Source: Acidihalobacter sp.
GTDB taxonomy: Bacteria > Pseudomonadota > Gammaproteobacteria > DSM-5130 > Acidihalobacteraceae
Length of the DNA stretch: 64,000 nucleotides
Direction of reading: 5' to 3'
Assembly: GCA_027013225.1 (NCBI GenBank)
Contig: JALUXU010000058.1
Location: forward strand, 95,114 to 159,113
The number at the start of each line of letters is the position of its first letter. The stretch's first letter is position 1. The notes under the pieces are model-generated. The model was not told where the DNA came from, did not search any database, and saw nothing but the letters and a program-made list of their open reading frames with translations. The position numbers and the translations under genes are program-made. This document shows, piece by piece, positions 11,254 through 19,648 of the stretch.

Positions 11254-11868
11254 TCAGTTGACGCGCAAGGCCTGCAGATAATCCTTGACGCCGTCCAGAC
11301 AGCCACGGTAGTCCTCGATGCTGCGTTGATTCTTGCTCAAGCCAGTGCAGCCCTCGATCGCGGAGACGAGAAACAAAGCCGTACGGGCGCAATCGATCTC
11401 GGGTCTGATTTCTCCCTTGGTTTGAGCGCGGGCGAGGGCGGTTTCCATCGATTTTCTCCATCTTTTGATCAGGTTCGCGAGCGAATGGCGAAACGCCTCA
11501 TCCAATGGACTCATTTCCTGTATGAGATTGTTCAGGTCGCAACCCAGGCGAATCGATTCGGCATCGGCATCGGCCTGCTTGCGGGCAATGATTTGCAGCA
11601 GCGCATCCACAGGCTTGGCCGCATGTTCCAAAGGCTCGATCCATTCGCGCCTCAAACGTTCACCGATGACCTCTTCGACCACCGCAATCCCCAGCGCCTT
11701 CTTGGCGCTGAAGTGATGATACAAGGCGCCCTTACTGAGGCCGGTCTCGCTAAGGATGCGCTCCAGGCTGGCGCCTTGAAAGCCATGCAAATAAATCTCA
11801 CGGTGAGCAGCCTCCAGCAAGCGCTGGCGTGTCAGCTCAGGGTGGCGAATTTGTCGGGTAGCTTGCAT
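11254..11868 (-). CDS. TetR/AcrR family transcriptional regulator
   Basis: 204 residues. Residues 10-60 form the TetR helix-turn-helix (ELTRQRLLEAA, then LERILSETGLSKGALYHHF), followed by a helical ligand and dimer domain with a Cys-containing segment IRLGCDLNNLIQE. I start at ATG 11868; a TTG one codon upstream is less likely. No Shine-Dalgarno sequence precedes the ATG, and the best promoter would start transcription almost at the ATG. It heads an operon with dienelactone hydrolase, DsrE-like protein and an ene-reductase, which resembles NemR control of NemA. By analogy it probably represses the operon until an electrophile is sensed. A MITE is inserted about 55 bases upstream. Confidence 0.9.
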   Translation of the reverse strand: MQATRQIRHPELTRQRLLEAAHREIYLHGFQGASLERILSETGLSKGALYHHFSAKKALGIAVVEEVIGERLRREWIEPLEHAAKPVDALLQIIARKQADADAESIRLGCDLNNLIQEMSPLDEAFRHSLANLIKRWRKSMETALARAQTKGEIRPEIDCARTALFLVSAIEGCTGLSKNQRSIEDYRGCLDGVKDYLQALRVN

Positions 11869-11875
11869 CAACGAG

Positions 11876-11903
11876 AGTGTAAATTATTTTTCTATGGATT
11901 GAA
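11876..11903 (-). promoter_or_regulatory. possible promoter of tetR giving a leaderless mRNA
   Basis: On the minus strand TTCAAT (11898-11903), 16 bases, TACACT (11876-11881). The transcription start would fall within one or two bases of ATG 11868, and no ribosome site is visible. A CTAT-N7-ATAG dyad overlaps the -35 box and could be an autoregulatory site. Confidence 0.35.
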
Positions 11904-11922
11904 TAGATTTAATCACAAGCCG

Positions 11923-12086
11923 CAGGACCACGTCATCTAACCGTGGCGGGGCGGGCGGTCTGCCCGGAAAAACGCCGTGAATACATCCCTGTAGGCTCGA
12001 CGGCGGCCTCCTTGCCGCCTGTGTTTTCCGAGCAGACGCTCGCTCCACTTTTCAACGGCTTACGAATTTAAGATGGCAGGGCCCTG
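11923..12086. mobile_element. MITE copy 1 (164 bp)
   Basis: A 164-base non-coding element with inverted ends (left CAGGACCACGTCATCTAA; the right end is more diverged here) and a long internal palindrome that includes GGCGGCCTCCTTGCCGCC. It is flanked by a perfect 10-base direct repeat TCACAAGCCG (11913-11922 and 12087-12096). It has no open frame of its own and is nearly identical to copies at 21899 and 61083. It occupies most of the 425-base gap between tetR and the phosphohexomutase homologue; the rest holds the tetR promoter and a weak TTGGCG-N17-TAGACT box before 12294. Confidence 0.85.
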
Positions 12087-12293
12087 TCACAAGCCGGATT
12101 GCCAGTCATCTGGCTTCAATGCTTCATCTTGCGGACGCGATGGTCGTGCCAAGCTGAGCACTCCAAAGAAGTGGCGACTGGTCGGAAGAAAAACTCTGAC
12201 CTGTAACCTGAGTTGCTGCAGGACATTGGCGGGTGGATACACTGCCATTAGACTAACACCAACGGCGGAAGCCACGATGAAGGAGATACGCGA

Positions 12294-13418
12294 ATGAACA
12301 CGCACGCCAACCGCGAGACATTGATGGCCCTAGTGAATGGGTATACGATCCGAGGGCAGACTGACAAATCTTTCGATTGCCCTCAGGCGATGATGCTGGC
12401 CCGCGCCTTCGGTGATTTTCTGGCGCCCGGAGACGGCACGTTGGCCATCGGCCATGACATGCGCGCCTCTTCCGCCCCGCTGGCCGAAGCGGTCAGCCTG
12501 GGTTTGCGCTCGGGCGGCCATCATGTCACCCACATCGGCTCCTGTACCACGCCGGCGTTGGAGTGGTACATCGACGAGGAAGAACTCGATGGTGGTATTA
12601 TGATTACCGCTGGCTGTCTGGCGGCCGAATACAACGGCCTGCGCTTTTACGGTCCGCGCGCCGATCCGGTCCGACCCGAACAGGTGGTCGAGGTGGGATG
12701 GATACAGAAACTGGATGCCTTGTTTCAAGCACCCTGCAATTCCACCTTGCGCTACGATCGTCCCTTACCTCACTATGCCGCATGGCTGCGCCAGCCATTG
12801 CGCGAAGTGAATGGGCAAGTAAAGCTCGCCATAGATGCCGCAAATGGCGGTGTGGCGGTCGAACTGGAAGAAGTGCTTGCTCATTTTCCCAACATGCTGG
12901 TGGAACGCATCGGTTTCTCCCCTGATCCTTCTCTTTCCCGTCGCCCTCTCGATCCTTTGTCGCCGCAGGCGCAGACCGAAACCAGCCAACGAGTCAAGGC
13001 GCGCGGATGCGCTCTGGGGGCGGTGCTGGATGTGGACGGCGACCGCCTGGCGGTCATCGACGAGCGCGGTCAGCCGGCCGATCCCTATGCAATCGGCATC
13101 TTGTTGGCGGAAGAACGGGCAAAGAGCCGAACGAAACTGCAGGTGCTGCATGCCGAATCGGCACCGGCCTTCGTCGATGCCGCCCTTCACCGGCTTGGGG
13201 TGAAGGCGGAAAAGGCGCCGGGGACGGCATTAAGTTTGTGGCACCGGATTCACGACGTCGGCGCGGTGCTGTATTTCGATGATCGTGGCCACTACAGTTA
13301 CAGCGACTTTCCCGGCAGCGCCAACGCCCTGTTGGCTTTGTTCCGCTTGATCAAGAGTCTGTCCAAAGTGGGCCAGCCTTTGTCCGAACGCGTGGCCGCA
13401 GTGCAACAGGCCGATTGA
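12294..13418 (+). CDS. phosphohexomutase homologue without catalytic serine and without domain 4
   Basis: 374 residues, homologous to phosphomannomutase/phosphoglucomutase domains 1-3. The family phosphoserine loop (TASHxP..YNG) reads TAGCLAAEYNG: position 107 is Gly, where the intact paralogue at 46019-47398 has Ser107. The metal loop is kept (Asp246, Asp248, Asp250, Arg251 in DVDGDR). The sugar-binding GEMSGH segment has become DDRGHY. The protein ends right after domain 3, about 80 residues short of normal, so the phosphate-binding domain 4 is missing. Mutase activity by the usual mechanism is not expected. A second gene with the same losses lies at 26933-28085. Start: ATG 12294 with AAGGAG eight bases upstream. 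Confidence 0.85.
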   Translation: MNTHANRETLMALVNGYTIRGQTDKSFDCPQAMMLARAFGDFLAPGDGTLAIGHDMRASSAPLAEAVSLGLRSGGHHVTHIGSCTTPALEWYIDEEELDGGIMITAGCLAAEYNGLRFYGPRADPVRPEQVVEVGWIQKLDALFQAPCNSTLRYDRPLPHYAAWLRQPLREVNGQVKLAIDAANGGVAVELEEVLAHFPNMLVERIGFSPDPSLSRRPLDPLSPQAQTETSQRVKARGCALGAVLDVDGDRLAVIDERGQPADPYAIGILLAEERAKSRTKLQVLHAESAPAFVDAALHRLGVKAEKAPGTALSLWHRIHDVGAVLYFDDRGHYSYSDFPGSANALLALFRLIKSLSKVGQPLSERVAAVQQAD

Positions 13419-13420
13419 GC

Positions 13421-13987
13421 ATGCCGCGCTCGGGGCCATTTGAACGTCACGCTGTACGTTACGACAACTGGTTCGATCGCCATGCGGCCGCTTATCAGGC
13501 GGAATTGCTGGCCTGCCGCGCCTTGTTGCCCTGGGTGGGCCTGGGGCTTTCCATCGGCGTGGGCACGGGGCGGTTCGCCGCGCCTTTGGGCGTGGCCATC
13601 GGTCTTGACCCGGCGCGTGCCGTACTGGCCTATGCACAGCGCCGCGGTGTCTTGGTGGTTCAAGGCATCGCTGAGTCATTGCCTTTCGCCGATCATTGTT
13701 TCGATTATGCGCTGAGCGTCACCACCTTGTGTTTCGTCGATGATGTCGATGCCATGCTGCGGGAGGCGCGGCGCGTACTCAGGCCCGAAGGCGTGCTCGT
13801 GCTTGGCTTCATCGATCGCGACAGCGCGCTGGGGCAACACTATCTCGCCCACCAGCAGGAAAACGTGTTCTATCGCCAGGCGACTTTTTTCTCCGCAAGG
13901 GATGTCAAACATCGCCTGCGCGTGAATGGGTTTACCCCTCTTGACTGGATGCAAACCCTGTTTGCCCCCCCTGGAAAGTATCAATAA
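13421..13987 (+). CDS. class I SAM-dependent methyltransferase with C-terminal frameshift
   Basis: 188 residues as it stands. It has the Rossmann methyltransferase core: glycine-rich SIGVGTGRFAAPLGVAIGLD (about 45-65), the adenine-binding GIAESLPFAD and the post-motif VLRPEGVLVLGFIDRD. After a run of seven C (13965-13971) the frame ends at TAA 13985. With six C it would read on as LESINKIEPARRGYGQGAF to TGA 14076-14078, a C-terminus typical of the family, giving about 218 residues. So a one-base insertion has removed the last strand, unless the run is a sequencing error or a slippery site. Start ATG 13421 lies two bases after the stop of the serine-less mutase gene. The substrate is unknown. 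Confidence 0.82.
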   Translation: MPRSGPFERHAVRYDNWFDRHAAAYQAELLACRALLPWVGLGLSIGVGTGRFAAPLGVAIGLDPARAVLAYAQRRGVLVVQGIAESLPFADHCFDYALSVTTLCFVDDVDAMLREARRVLRPEGVLVLGFIDRDSALGQHYLAHQQENVFYRQATFFSARDVKHRLRVNGFTPLDWMQTLFAPPGKYQ

Positions 13988-14097
13988 GATCGAGCCAGCC
14001 CGTCGCGGCTATGGCCAAGGCGCTTTCGTCGTTGTCAGGGCGCTGTTGCAAAAGAAGCCGTATCGCTCCTCGGCATGAGCTTCGTGACAGGCGGCGC

Positions 14098-15102
14098 TCA
14101 CGGCGGTGAGAGCCGGTTTTCGCTCTCCCTTCCGGCGAGAAAAGCCGCCGCGTTGTGTACGGTGGTCTCGGCGATGGTCTGCAAGGCTTCACGGGTGAAG
14201 TAGGCCTGATGCGCGGTCACCAAGACGTTGGGGAAGGTGAGCAGGCGCTCGAACACATCATCCGGAATCACTTCGTCCGACAGGTTGCGGAAATACAGAT
14301 CACCCTCTTCTTCATACACATCCAGCGCCACGCCGCCGAGATGGCGCGCCTTGAGCGCATCGATGAGCGCCCTGGCATCCACCAGCGCGCCGCGCGAGGT
14401 GTTGATGAGCATGGCCCCGTCCTTCATTTGCGACAGCGCTGCCGCGTCGATCAAATGCCGGGTATCCGGAGTCAGCGGCGCATGCAGGCTGAGGATGTCC
14501 GTCTCGACCAGCAAGTTCGGCAGGGCGACGTATTCCACACCGAGCGTTTCGAGTTCGGGGTTCCTGACGGGGTCGAAAGCCAGCAGGCGGCAGCCGAAGC
14601 CGTGCAGTATTTTCGCCAGAACCGAGCCGATCTTGCCGGTGCCGACGATGCCCACCGTCTTGCCGTGCATGTCGAAGCCGAGCAGGCCGTCGAGCAGGAA
14701 ATTGCCTTCGCGCACCCGGTGCCAGGCGCGGTGAATCTTGCGGTTGAGAGACAGCATCAGGCCGACGGCGAATTCGGCTACCGAATGAGGCGAGTAACGG
14801 GTGACGCGCATCACCGTGAGGCCGAGTCTCGTCGCGGTCGCGAGATCGACGTTGTTGTAGCCGGTGCAGCGCAGCAGGACGAGCTTCACTCCGGCGCCAG
14901 CGAGGGCCTCCAGCGTGGGCCGCGCCAGATCGTCGTTGACGAAGGCGCACACGGCCTCATGGCCCTTGGCCAGCACGGCGGTGGCCGGGTTGAGCGGCGC
15001 TTCGCAGAACTGCCAGTCCACGGCAGGCGCTTGCTTCGCCTTGGCGGCGGCCTCGAGGAATTCGCGGTCGTAGGGGCGGGTGCTGTAGACGAGTATATTC
15101 AT
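14098..15102 (-). CDS. ldhA: D-lactate dehydrogenase, 2-hydroxyacid dehydrogenase family
   Basis: 334 residues, the usual length of NAD-dependent D-lactate dehydrogenase, which reduces pyruvate to D-lactate and re-oxidises NADH during fermentation. The Rossmann motif GIVGTGKIGSVLA, the catalytic Arg in NTSRGALVD, the Glu in the EEEGDLYF region and the His in TAHQAYFTREAL are in the D-LDH arrangement; the last two distinguish it from phosphoglycerate dehydrogenases. Start ATG 15102 has GGAG eight bases upstream and overlaps the stop of the PfkB-family kinase gene by four bases, so the two are translationally coupled. It supplies the lactate branch of the carbon cluster. Confidence 0.9.
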   Translation of the reverse strand: MNILVYSTRPYDREFLEAAAKAKQAPAVDWQFCEAPLNPATAVLAKGHEAVCAFVNDDLARPTLEALAGAGVKLVLLRCTGYNNVDLATATRLGLTVMRVTRYSPHSVAEFAVGLMLSLNRKIHRAWHRVREGNFLLDGLLGFDMHGKTVGIVGTGKIGSVLAKILHGFGCRLLAFDPVRNPELETLGVEYVALPNLLVETDILSLHAPLTPDTRHLIDAAALSQMKDGAMLINTSRGALVDARALIDALKARHLGGVALDVYEEEGDLYFRNLSDEVIPDDVFERLLTFPNVLVTAHQAYFTREALQTIAETTVHNAAAFLAGRESENRLSPP

Positions 15103-16073
15103 GGTTGGCTCTCCAGACAGGTTTCGTCGCGGCTCACTTCAATTTCCCGAAGCAAGGATTGCATTTGATTGTAGCCGAACAATTGCGTACCGGGCTGGGC
15201 GGCGGTGCCGCTGCCGCAGGCCAGCCCCAGGCGCAACGCCTCGGCAGGGCTCTCGCCGCGGGCCAGGGCGGCGACGATGCCCGCCAGCATGGAATCGCCC
15301 GCGCCCACGGTTGACTTGACTTCGACCTTGGGTGCGGCTGCGTGGTAGCTGTGCTTGTCGTCCACCAACAGCGCCCCTTCGCCGCCCATGGACACGCACA
15401 CATAGTCGATGCCGCGCGCCTGCAATTCGCACGCGGCGCGGCGCACGTCCTCAAATTCGGGCAGTGGGTGGCCCACGAGTTGCTCCAATTCATAGCGATT
15501 GGGCTTGATCAGAAAGGGGTGGGCGTCGATGGCATGGGCCAGCATGGGGCCGGGCGCGTCGATCACCGGATGCGCGGCCTGCAAACGCAGTTCGCGCGCG
15601 ACATCGGCATAGAAGTCCTGGCCGACACCCGGACAGAGCGATCCGGTCAGCACGGCATAGCCGCTGCCGGCAAGTCCGAGCACTTCGTCCACCAGATCCT
15701 GCAAGGCCAGCTTGCTGAGCGGCGGGCCGATGCCGCTGATCTCGAACTGGGCGCGCGGCTCCTGTTGCTGCAAGGTGACATTGATGCGCGTCTCGCCCTC
15801 GATACGCTGGCAATGCGGATGATCCAGCTCGTGGGCCACCAGCCGCTCCAGCAATTCGCCGATTTCGCCGGCGACTACGCAGCAGGCATGGGCCGGCACA
15901 TGCAGGCGTTTGAGTGCGCGCGCGACATTGATGCCATTGCCGCCGGGGTCGTAACGGGTGGCGGTGGCATGGACTTTCTGATCCTCGATAAGATGTGGGA
16001 TATCATAGCTCACATCCACGCACGGGTTGAGCGTCAGGGTCACGATGGGTGGGAGAGATGGGGATGTCGTCAT
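15099..16073 (-). CDS. PfkB-family hexose-phosphate kinase (1-phosphofructokinase-like)
   Basis: 324 residues of the ribokinase/PfkB fold, in the 1-phosphofructokinase and minor 6-phosphofructokinase subgroup. Visible features are TLTLNPCVDVSYD at the N-terminus, the substrate loop PGGNGINVARAL, IKPNRYELEQLVG and the catalytic GAGDSMLAG with its base Asp. No other phosphofructokinase is in the window, so this one most likely feeds fructose 1,6-bisphosphate to the aldolase at 31876; 6-phosphofructokinase, 1-phosphofructokinase or tagatose-6-phosphate activity cannot be separated by sequence alone. It is the first gene of a two-gene unit with ldhA. Confidence 0.85.
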   Translation of the reverse strand: MTTSPSLPPIVTLTLNPCVDVSYDIPHLIEDQKVHATATRYDPGGNGINVARALKRLHVPAHACCVVAGEIGELLERLVAHELDHPHCQRIEGETRINVTLQQQEPRAQFEISGIGPPLSKLALQDLVDEVLGLAGSGYAVLTGSLCPGVGQDFYADVARELRLQAAHPVIDAPGPMLAHAIDAHPFLIKPNRYELEQLVGHPLPEFEDVRRAACELQARGIDYVCVSMGGEGALLVDDKHSYHAAAPKVEVKSTVGAGDSMLAGIVAALARGESPAEALRLGLACGSGTAAQPGTQLFGYNQMQSLLREIEVSRDETCLESQP

Positions 16074-16109
16074 GGCTGTTATCTCTAGGTTGAAAGCGCA
16101 TGTGGAAAA

Positions 16110-16138
16110 TTGTGAGCAGAAGCGATTCGGAATAGACT
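16110..16138 (+). promoter_or_regulatory. possible sigma70 promoter of the DsrE-family gene
   Basis: TTGTGA (16110-16115), 17 bases, TAGACT (16133-16138). It lies in the 177-base divergent gap between the PfkB-type kinase and the DsrE-family gene. The match is moderate. Confidence 0.35.
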
Positions 16139-16250
16139 ACTAATAGCCCATGGCCTATACACGGCCCATTTCCATGCTGCTGCCCGCCGTATTTGGGCTA
16201 TATCGGCAAGCAGGGCGGCGGCACTGTAAACACTTGGAAGGAGTCCGATC

Positions 16251-16625
16251 ATGTCAGAACAAGCCCCTGATCTCGTCATCATTCTCATTACCGGAAAGGA
16301 AAATCCCAAGCGCCTGCCGTCGGCGTTCTTTCTGGCCTCCACCGCCGCTGCCATGGAGCAGGACGTGGTGATGTATTTCACCGGACCCGCCACCGAGCTG
16401 CTCAAGGCCGGTGAGGCGGAAAAGATCTTTCCTCTCGAAGGCGGAAAGAACGTCAAGCAGTTCATGGAACTCGCCCTGGAAAACGGCGTGCGCATGATCG
16501 GCTGCCAGCAGTCACTGGATCTCAACGGCATGAGCAAGGACGATCTTGGCATGGATTTGCCCCTGCTCAACCCGAGCAATGCGCTGCCGACATTGGGCGC
16601 GGCGGGCAAGGTGCTCACCTGGTAA
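16251..16625 (+). CDS. DsrE family protein
   Basis: 124 residues of the DsrE/DsrF-like fold. It begins with a hydrophobic strand (DLVIILITGKENPKRLPSAF), followed by VVMYFTGPATELLKAG and a cysteine in MIGCQQSLDLNGM, the position of the sulfur-carrying cysteine in related proteins. It differs from the DsrE-like protein at 10063. It is monocistronic: its own promoter region lies upstream and a strong terminator follows directly. It is the only plus-strand gene between the methyltransferase and the chloride channel. A role in sulfur or redox transfer is likely from the family but not shown. Confidence 0.85.
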   Translation: MSEQAPDLVIILITGKENPKRLPSAFFLASTAAAMEQDVVMYFTGPATELLKAGEAEKIFPLEGGKNVKQFMELALENGVRMIGCQQSLDLNGMSKDDLGMDLPLLNPSNALPTLGAAGKVLTW

Positions 16626-16643
16626 CAAGGTCATTACTCATGG

Positions 16644-16678
16644 CGCGGCGCACCCCATGCGTGCGCCGCGTTGTTTTT
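16644..16678 (+). terminator. rho-independent terminator after the DsrE-family gene
   Basis: CGCGGCGCAC and GTGCGCCGCG form a perfect 10-bp GC stem with a 7-base loop, followed by TTGTTTTT. It starts 19 bases after the stop at 16625 and its tail touches the stop codon of the converging glgX. Confidence 0.88.
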
Positions 16679-18771
16679 CAATGCTCATCCGCGGCGAGCA
16701 GGATCGCGCTGCTGCGACCTTCGCAGCGATAGTTGCCCTTCACCTCGCGAGGCACTGTGGCAGCATCGATCACGGCTGCAGAGGGTTCTTCAAAAGTATC
16801 GACAAGCACGCTCCAGCGGCGGGCGCCCTCTCCGGGAAGCGCGAAATCCACTCGTTCGCACCCGGCATTGAACAGTAGGCACAGATCACCGGTGGAGGCC
16901 AAGATATAAACGCCCAGGCGGCGGGCGGTAGGCTCATTCCATTCAGGCTGTTCGCCATCGGGAGCGAAGAAGCGTATGTCTTGCTCGCTGTACCAGGCAT
17001 CCCGCGACAGCACGGGATGCGCCCGTCGCAGAGCGATAAGCGCCTTGACGAAGCGGTGTAGTTCCCGGTTTTTTTCCAATAATGACCAGTCGTACCAGCT
17101 GATTTCATTGTCCTGGCACCACGCATTGTTGTTGCCCTGTTGGGTGCGGCGGAATTCATCGCCGCCTAGCATCATGGGCACACCGCGCGAGACCAGCAGG
17201 GTCACGAAGAAATTTTTTATCTGCCTGAGACGCAATGCATCCAGGTCTGGATCGTCGCTGGGGCCTTCCACGCCATAATTGTCGCTGTAGTTGGCATTCT
17301 CGCCATCCTGGTTGTTTTCACCATTGGCTTCGTTGTGCTTGTGCGCATAACTGACCAGATCGTTGAGGGTGAAACCATCGTGGCAGGTGACGAAATTGAT
17401 GCTCGACGACGGGCTCTTTCCCGTTGGGCGGTACAGATCCGAGCTGCCGCAAAGGCGGGTGGCGAAGTCACCCATCAGGCCGTCGTCGCCGCGCCAGAAA
17501 CGGCGTATATCGTCGCGAAAGCGGCCGTTCCATTCGGCCCAGCGGGTATTGGAAAAGCGCCCCACCTGATAGGCGCCCGCGGCGTCCCAGGCCTCGGCGA
17601 TTAGTTTGGTGCCGCGCAGCACCGGATCGGCGGCAATGCGTGCTGGCAGGGGCGCATCCTCGGGCAAGGTGCCTTCCTGACTGCGCGCCAGTACCGAGGC
17701 CAGATCGAAGCGGAATCCGTCCACCCGCAGCTCGCACACCCAATGCCGCAGCGCTTCGATGATGAAGTCCTGCACGGCAGGATGGCTGGCGTTGATGCTG
17801 TTGCCAGTGCCGGAAAAATTGCGATAGTGTTCGCGCTCGGGCTCGAGCAGGTAGTACACGGTGTTGTCCAGCCCACGCAGGTGCAAGGTGGGGCCAGACT
17901 CATCGCTTTCTGCGCTGTGATTGAATACCACGTCGAGAATGATCTCGATGCCGTGGCCGTGAGCCGCCTCCACCAGTTCCCGGAAAGCCTCTATGGGGTC
18001 ATCGTCGCAGGCATAGTTCGCCTTGGGCGCGAACCAGGCGACGGGGTCGTAGCCCCAATAGTTGCGCAGATGCTCGCCGGTTTCGGGATGGCGCACCTGC
18101 GTGCCCCATTCATTGAACTCGAACACGGGCAGCAGCTCGATCGCGGTCACTCCCAGGTCGGCCAGGTAGGGCAGCTTTTCGATCACGCCGCGGTAGGTGC
18201 CAGGATGGTCCACCCCGGAGGAAGGATGAATGGTCAGGCCGCGCACATGGGTTTCGTAGATTACCGTTTCGTTCCAGGGTCGGCGGGGAAACGGCGCCAC
18301 TTTCCTTGGCGTGCGACGGGCGGCGACTATGGATTTGGCCATTTGCCCAGCATCGTCCCTGGAGTCCGGGCGTCCTGTGTCCCGCCCTTCGGCATCCACT
18401 TCATAACCGTGGGCGGGTTCGAAATCCCAACGCGGCGGCGAAACCACCCAGCGGGCGCAGGGATCAAGCAGCAGTTTGTGGCGATTGAAACGCAACCCCT
18501 CTTCAGGGCGGTAGGGACCGTCGGCGCGAAAACCGTAAAGTTGCCCCGCCTTAAGGCCTGGAATCCAGATATGCCAAACGTCGCCGGTGCGATGCTGGGC
18601 GGGATCGAGTTCGTATGCCTTGCTTGGGTGAGCGTCCTCGACATGGTCATAGAGCTCCACCCACATACGCTCGGCGTGTCGGCTGTAAACGGCGAAGTTG
18701 ACGCCGGTTTCTTCCACCTGTGCACCGAGTGGATAAGGGAAGCCGGCGTGTGGTGTGTCAGTGTTGTTCAT
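16678..18771 (-). CDS. glgX: glycogen debranching enzyme
   Basis: 697 residues, GH13 isoamylase type, in the usual GlgX/TreX size range. It hydrolyses alpha-1,6 branches left by glycogen phosphorylase. An N-terminal CBM48-like domain (GAQVEETGVNFAVYSRHAE) precedes the barrel. Catalytic motifs are DVVFNHSAE, the nucleophile in DGFRFDLASVL, the acid in IAEAWDAAG and FVTCHDGFTLNDLV. I start at ATG 18771, which overlaps the DUF202 stop as ATGA. The frame stays open 107 codons further upstream, but that stretch is the DUF202 gene in another frame. It works with glgP at 32790 to mobilise glycogen. Confidence 0.95.
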   Translation of the reverse strand: MNNTDTPHAGFPYPLGAQVEETGVNFAVYSRHAERMWVELYDHVEDAHPSKAYELDPAQHRTGDVWHIWIPGLKAGQLYGFRADGPYRPEEGLRFNRHKLLLDPCARWVVSPPRWDFEPAHGYEVDAEGRDTGRPDSRDDAGQMAKSIVAARRTPRKVAPFPRRPWNETVIYETHVRGLTIHPSSGVDHPGTYRGVIEKLPYLADLGVTAIELLPVFEFNEWGTQVRHPETGEHLRNYWGYDPVAWFAPKANYACDDDPIEAFRELVEAAHGHGIEIILDVVFNHSAESDESGPTLHLRGLDNTVYYLLEPEREHYRNFSGTGNSINASHPAVQDFIIEALRHWVCELRVDGFRFDLASVLARSQEGTLPEDAPLPARIAADPVLRGTKLIAEAWDAAGAYQVGRFSNTRWAEWNGRFRDDIRRFWRGDDGLMGDFATRLCGSSDLYRPTGKSPSSSINFVTCHDGFTLNDLVSYAHKHNEANGENNQDGENANYSDNYGVEGPSDDPDLDALRLRQIKNFFVTLLVSRGVPMMLGGDEFRRTQQGNNNAWCQDNEISWYDWSLLEKNRELHRFVKALIALRRAHPVLSRDAWYSEQDIRFFAPDGEQPEWNEPTARRLGVYILASTGDLCLLFNAGCERVDFALPGEGARRWSVLVDTFEEPSAAVIDAATVPREVKGNYRCEGRSSAILLAADEH

Positions 18772-19142
18772 ATCAATATCTCTCGCACGATATAGGCGAC
18801 TAGAAACAGGCCCATGAGGGCGACCGCGCCACCCAGGGCGAGGTTGAGCCAGGTGCCGCTGTAGATCAAATGATCCTCGCTGTCGATCAGGCGGCGGTTG
18901 CGGATGAAGTTCCAGGTGGACAGGGCCACCAGGATCAGGCCGGTGAGTATCATCACCAGGCCGGCGCCTTCGGCACGCAAGCCGGGGGATTTGATGTGCA
19001 CCGAGGTGGCGAGACTGATGTAGCGCAGGAAAAGATCGAATTTTTCGATCACGAAACCGAACGCCATCAGCGCGATGGCGGTACGTATCCACGCGAGATA
19101 GGTTCGCTCGTTGGCGGCGTGGTCACGGAAATTTTCGATCAT
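18768..19142 (-). CDS. DUF202 (YidH-like) inner-membrane protein
   Basis: 124 residues with the family start MIENFRDHAANERTYLAWIR and three hydrophobic helices (about 22-42, 62-80 and 98-120). The DUF202 family is widespread; its function is not known. It is packed between the universal stress protein and glgX with four-base overlaps on both sides, so it is part of the 21804-16678 operon. No ligand or partner is visible beyond this context. Confidence 0.88.
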   Translation of the reverse strand: MIENFRDHAANERTYLAWIRTAIALMAFGFVIEKFDLFLRYISLATSVHIKSPGLRAEGAGLVMILTGLILVALSTWNFIRNRRLIDSEDHLIYSGTWLNLALGGAVALMGLFLVAYIVREILI

Positions 19143-19624
19143 TCGCGGGGTTCATCGTCAGCAGCAGGAGCGGCGGCGGGTATGGCCAACAAGGGCAGAG
19201 TCAGGCCGTGGAGCAGAGATTCGGTGGTACTTCCGGAGAGCCAGCGTGACAAGCCGTGGTGCCCATGCGTGCCGAGCACCAGCAGGTCAGCACCCCAGCG
19301 CATCGCTGCCTCCCGGATGTGTTGGGCCACTTGGCCATCCGGCGCTTCGATGAGTTCGTACTCCGGCTCAAGACCGGCTTTTTTGGTCAGATTGACTGCT
19401 TCGTCCAGCACATGCTCGGCGCCGCTCTTCAGGTTGGCGTCCAGGGTTTGGGGATCGATCCAGCCGAGTTCGGCGCCGCCAAAGGCTTCGCTGGCTTCGT
19501 CGACCACAGTGATGATTTTGAGGGCCGCGCTTTGATCCAGCGCAAGGTCGATAGCCGCGCGCAGGCCGGCGTGCGCGGCCAGACTGTCGTCGATGGGAAC
19601 GAGGATGCGTTGGTAAATGCTCAT
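19139..19624 (-). CDS. universal stress protein, UspA family
   Basis: 161 residues. The UspA fold starts YQRILVPIDDSLAAHAGL and ends with the nucleotide-binding signature GTHGHHGLSRWLSGSTTES, in which the G-x2-G-x9-G-S/T spacing is intact, so it should bind ATP. The cytoplasmic C-terminus is Ala/Pro/acid rich. It lies 24 bases after the TauE/SafE-family permease and overlaps the DUF202 gene. Universal stress proteins commonly accompany energy-limitation genes; a second one lies at 54575. Confidence 0.93.
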   Translation of the reverse strand: MSIYQRILVPIDDSLAAHAGLRAAIDLALDQSAALKIITVVDEASEAFGGAELGWIDPQTLDANLKSGAEHVLDEAVNLTKKAGLEPEYELIEAPDGQVAQHIREAAMRWGADLLVLGTHGHHGLSRWLSGSTTESLLHGLTLPLLAIPAAAPAADDEPRE

Positions 19625-19648
19625 ATGTGTGTCCTTCCTGTCATTCGC

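Noticed and set aside
18772..19092. A 107-codon N-terminal extension of GlgX
   Set aside because: The stretch is the DUF202 gene in another frame, and ATG 18771 matches both the GlgX N-terminus and an ATGA overlap.
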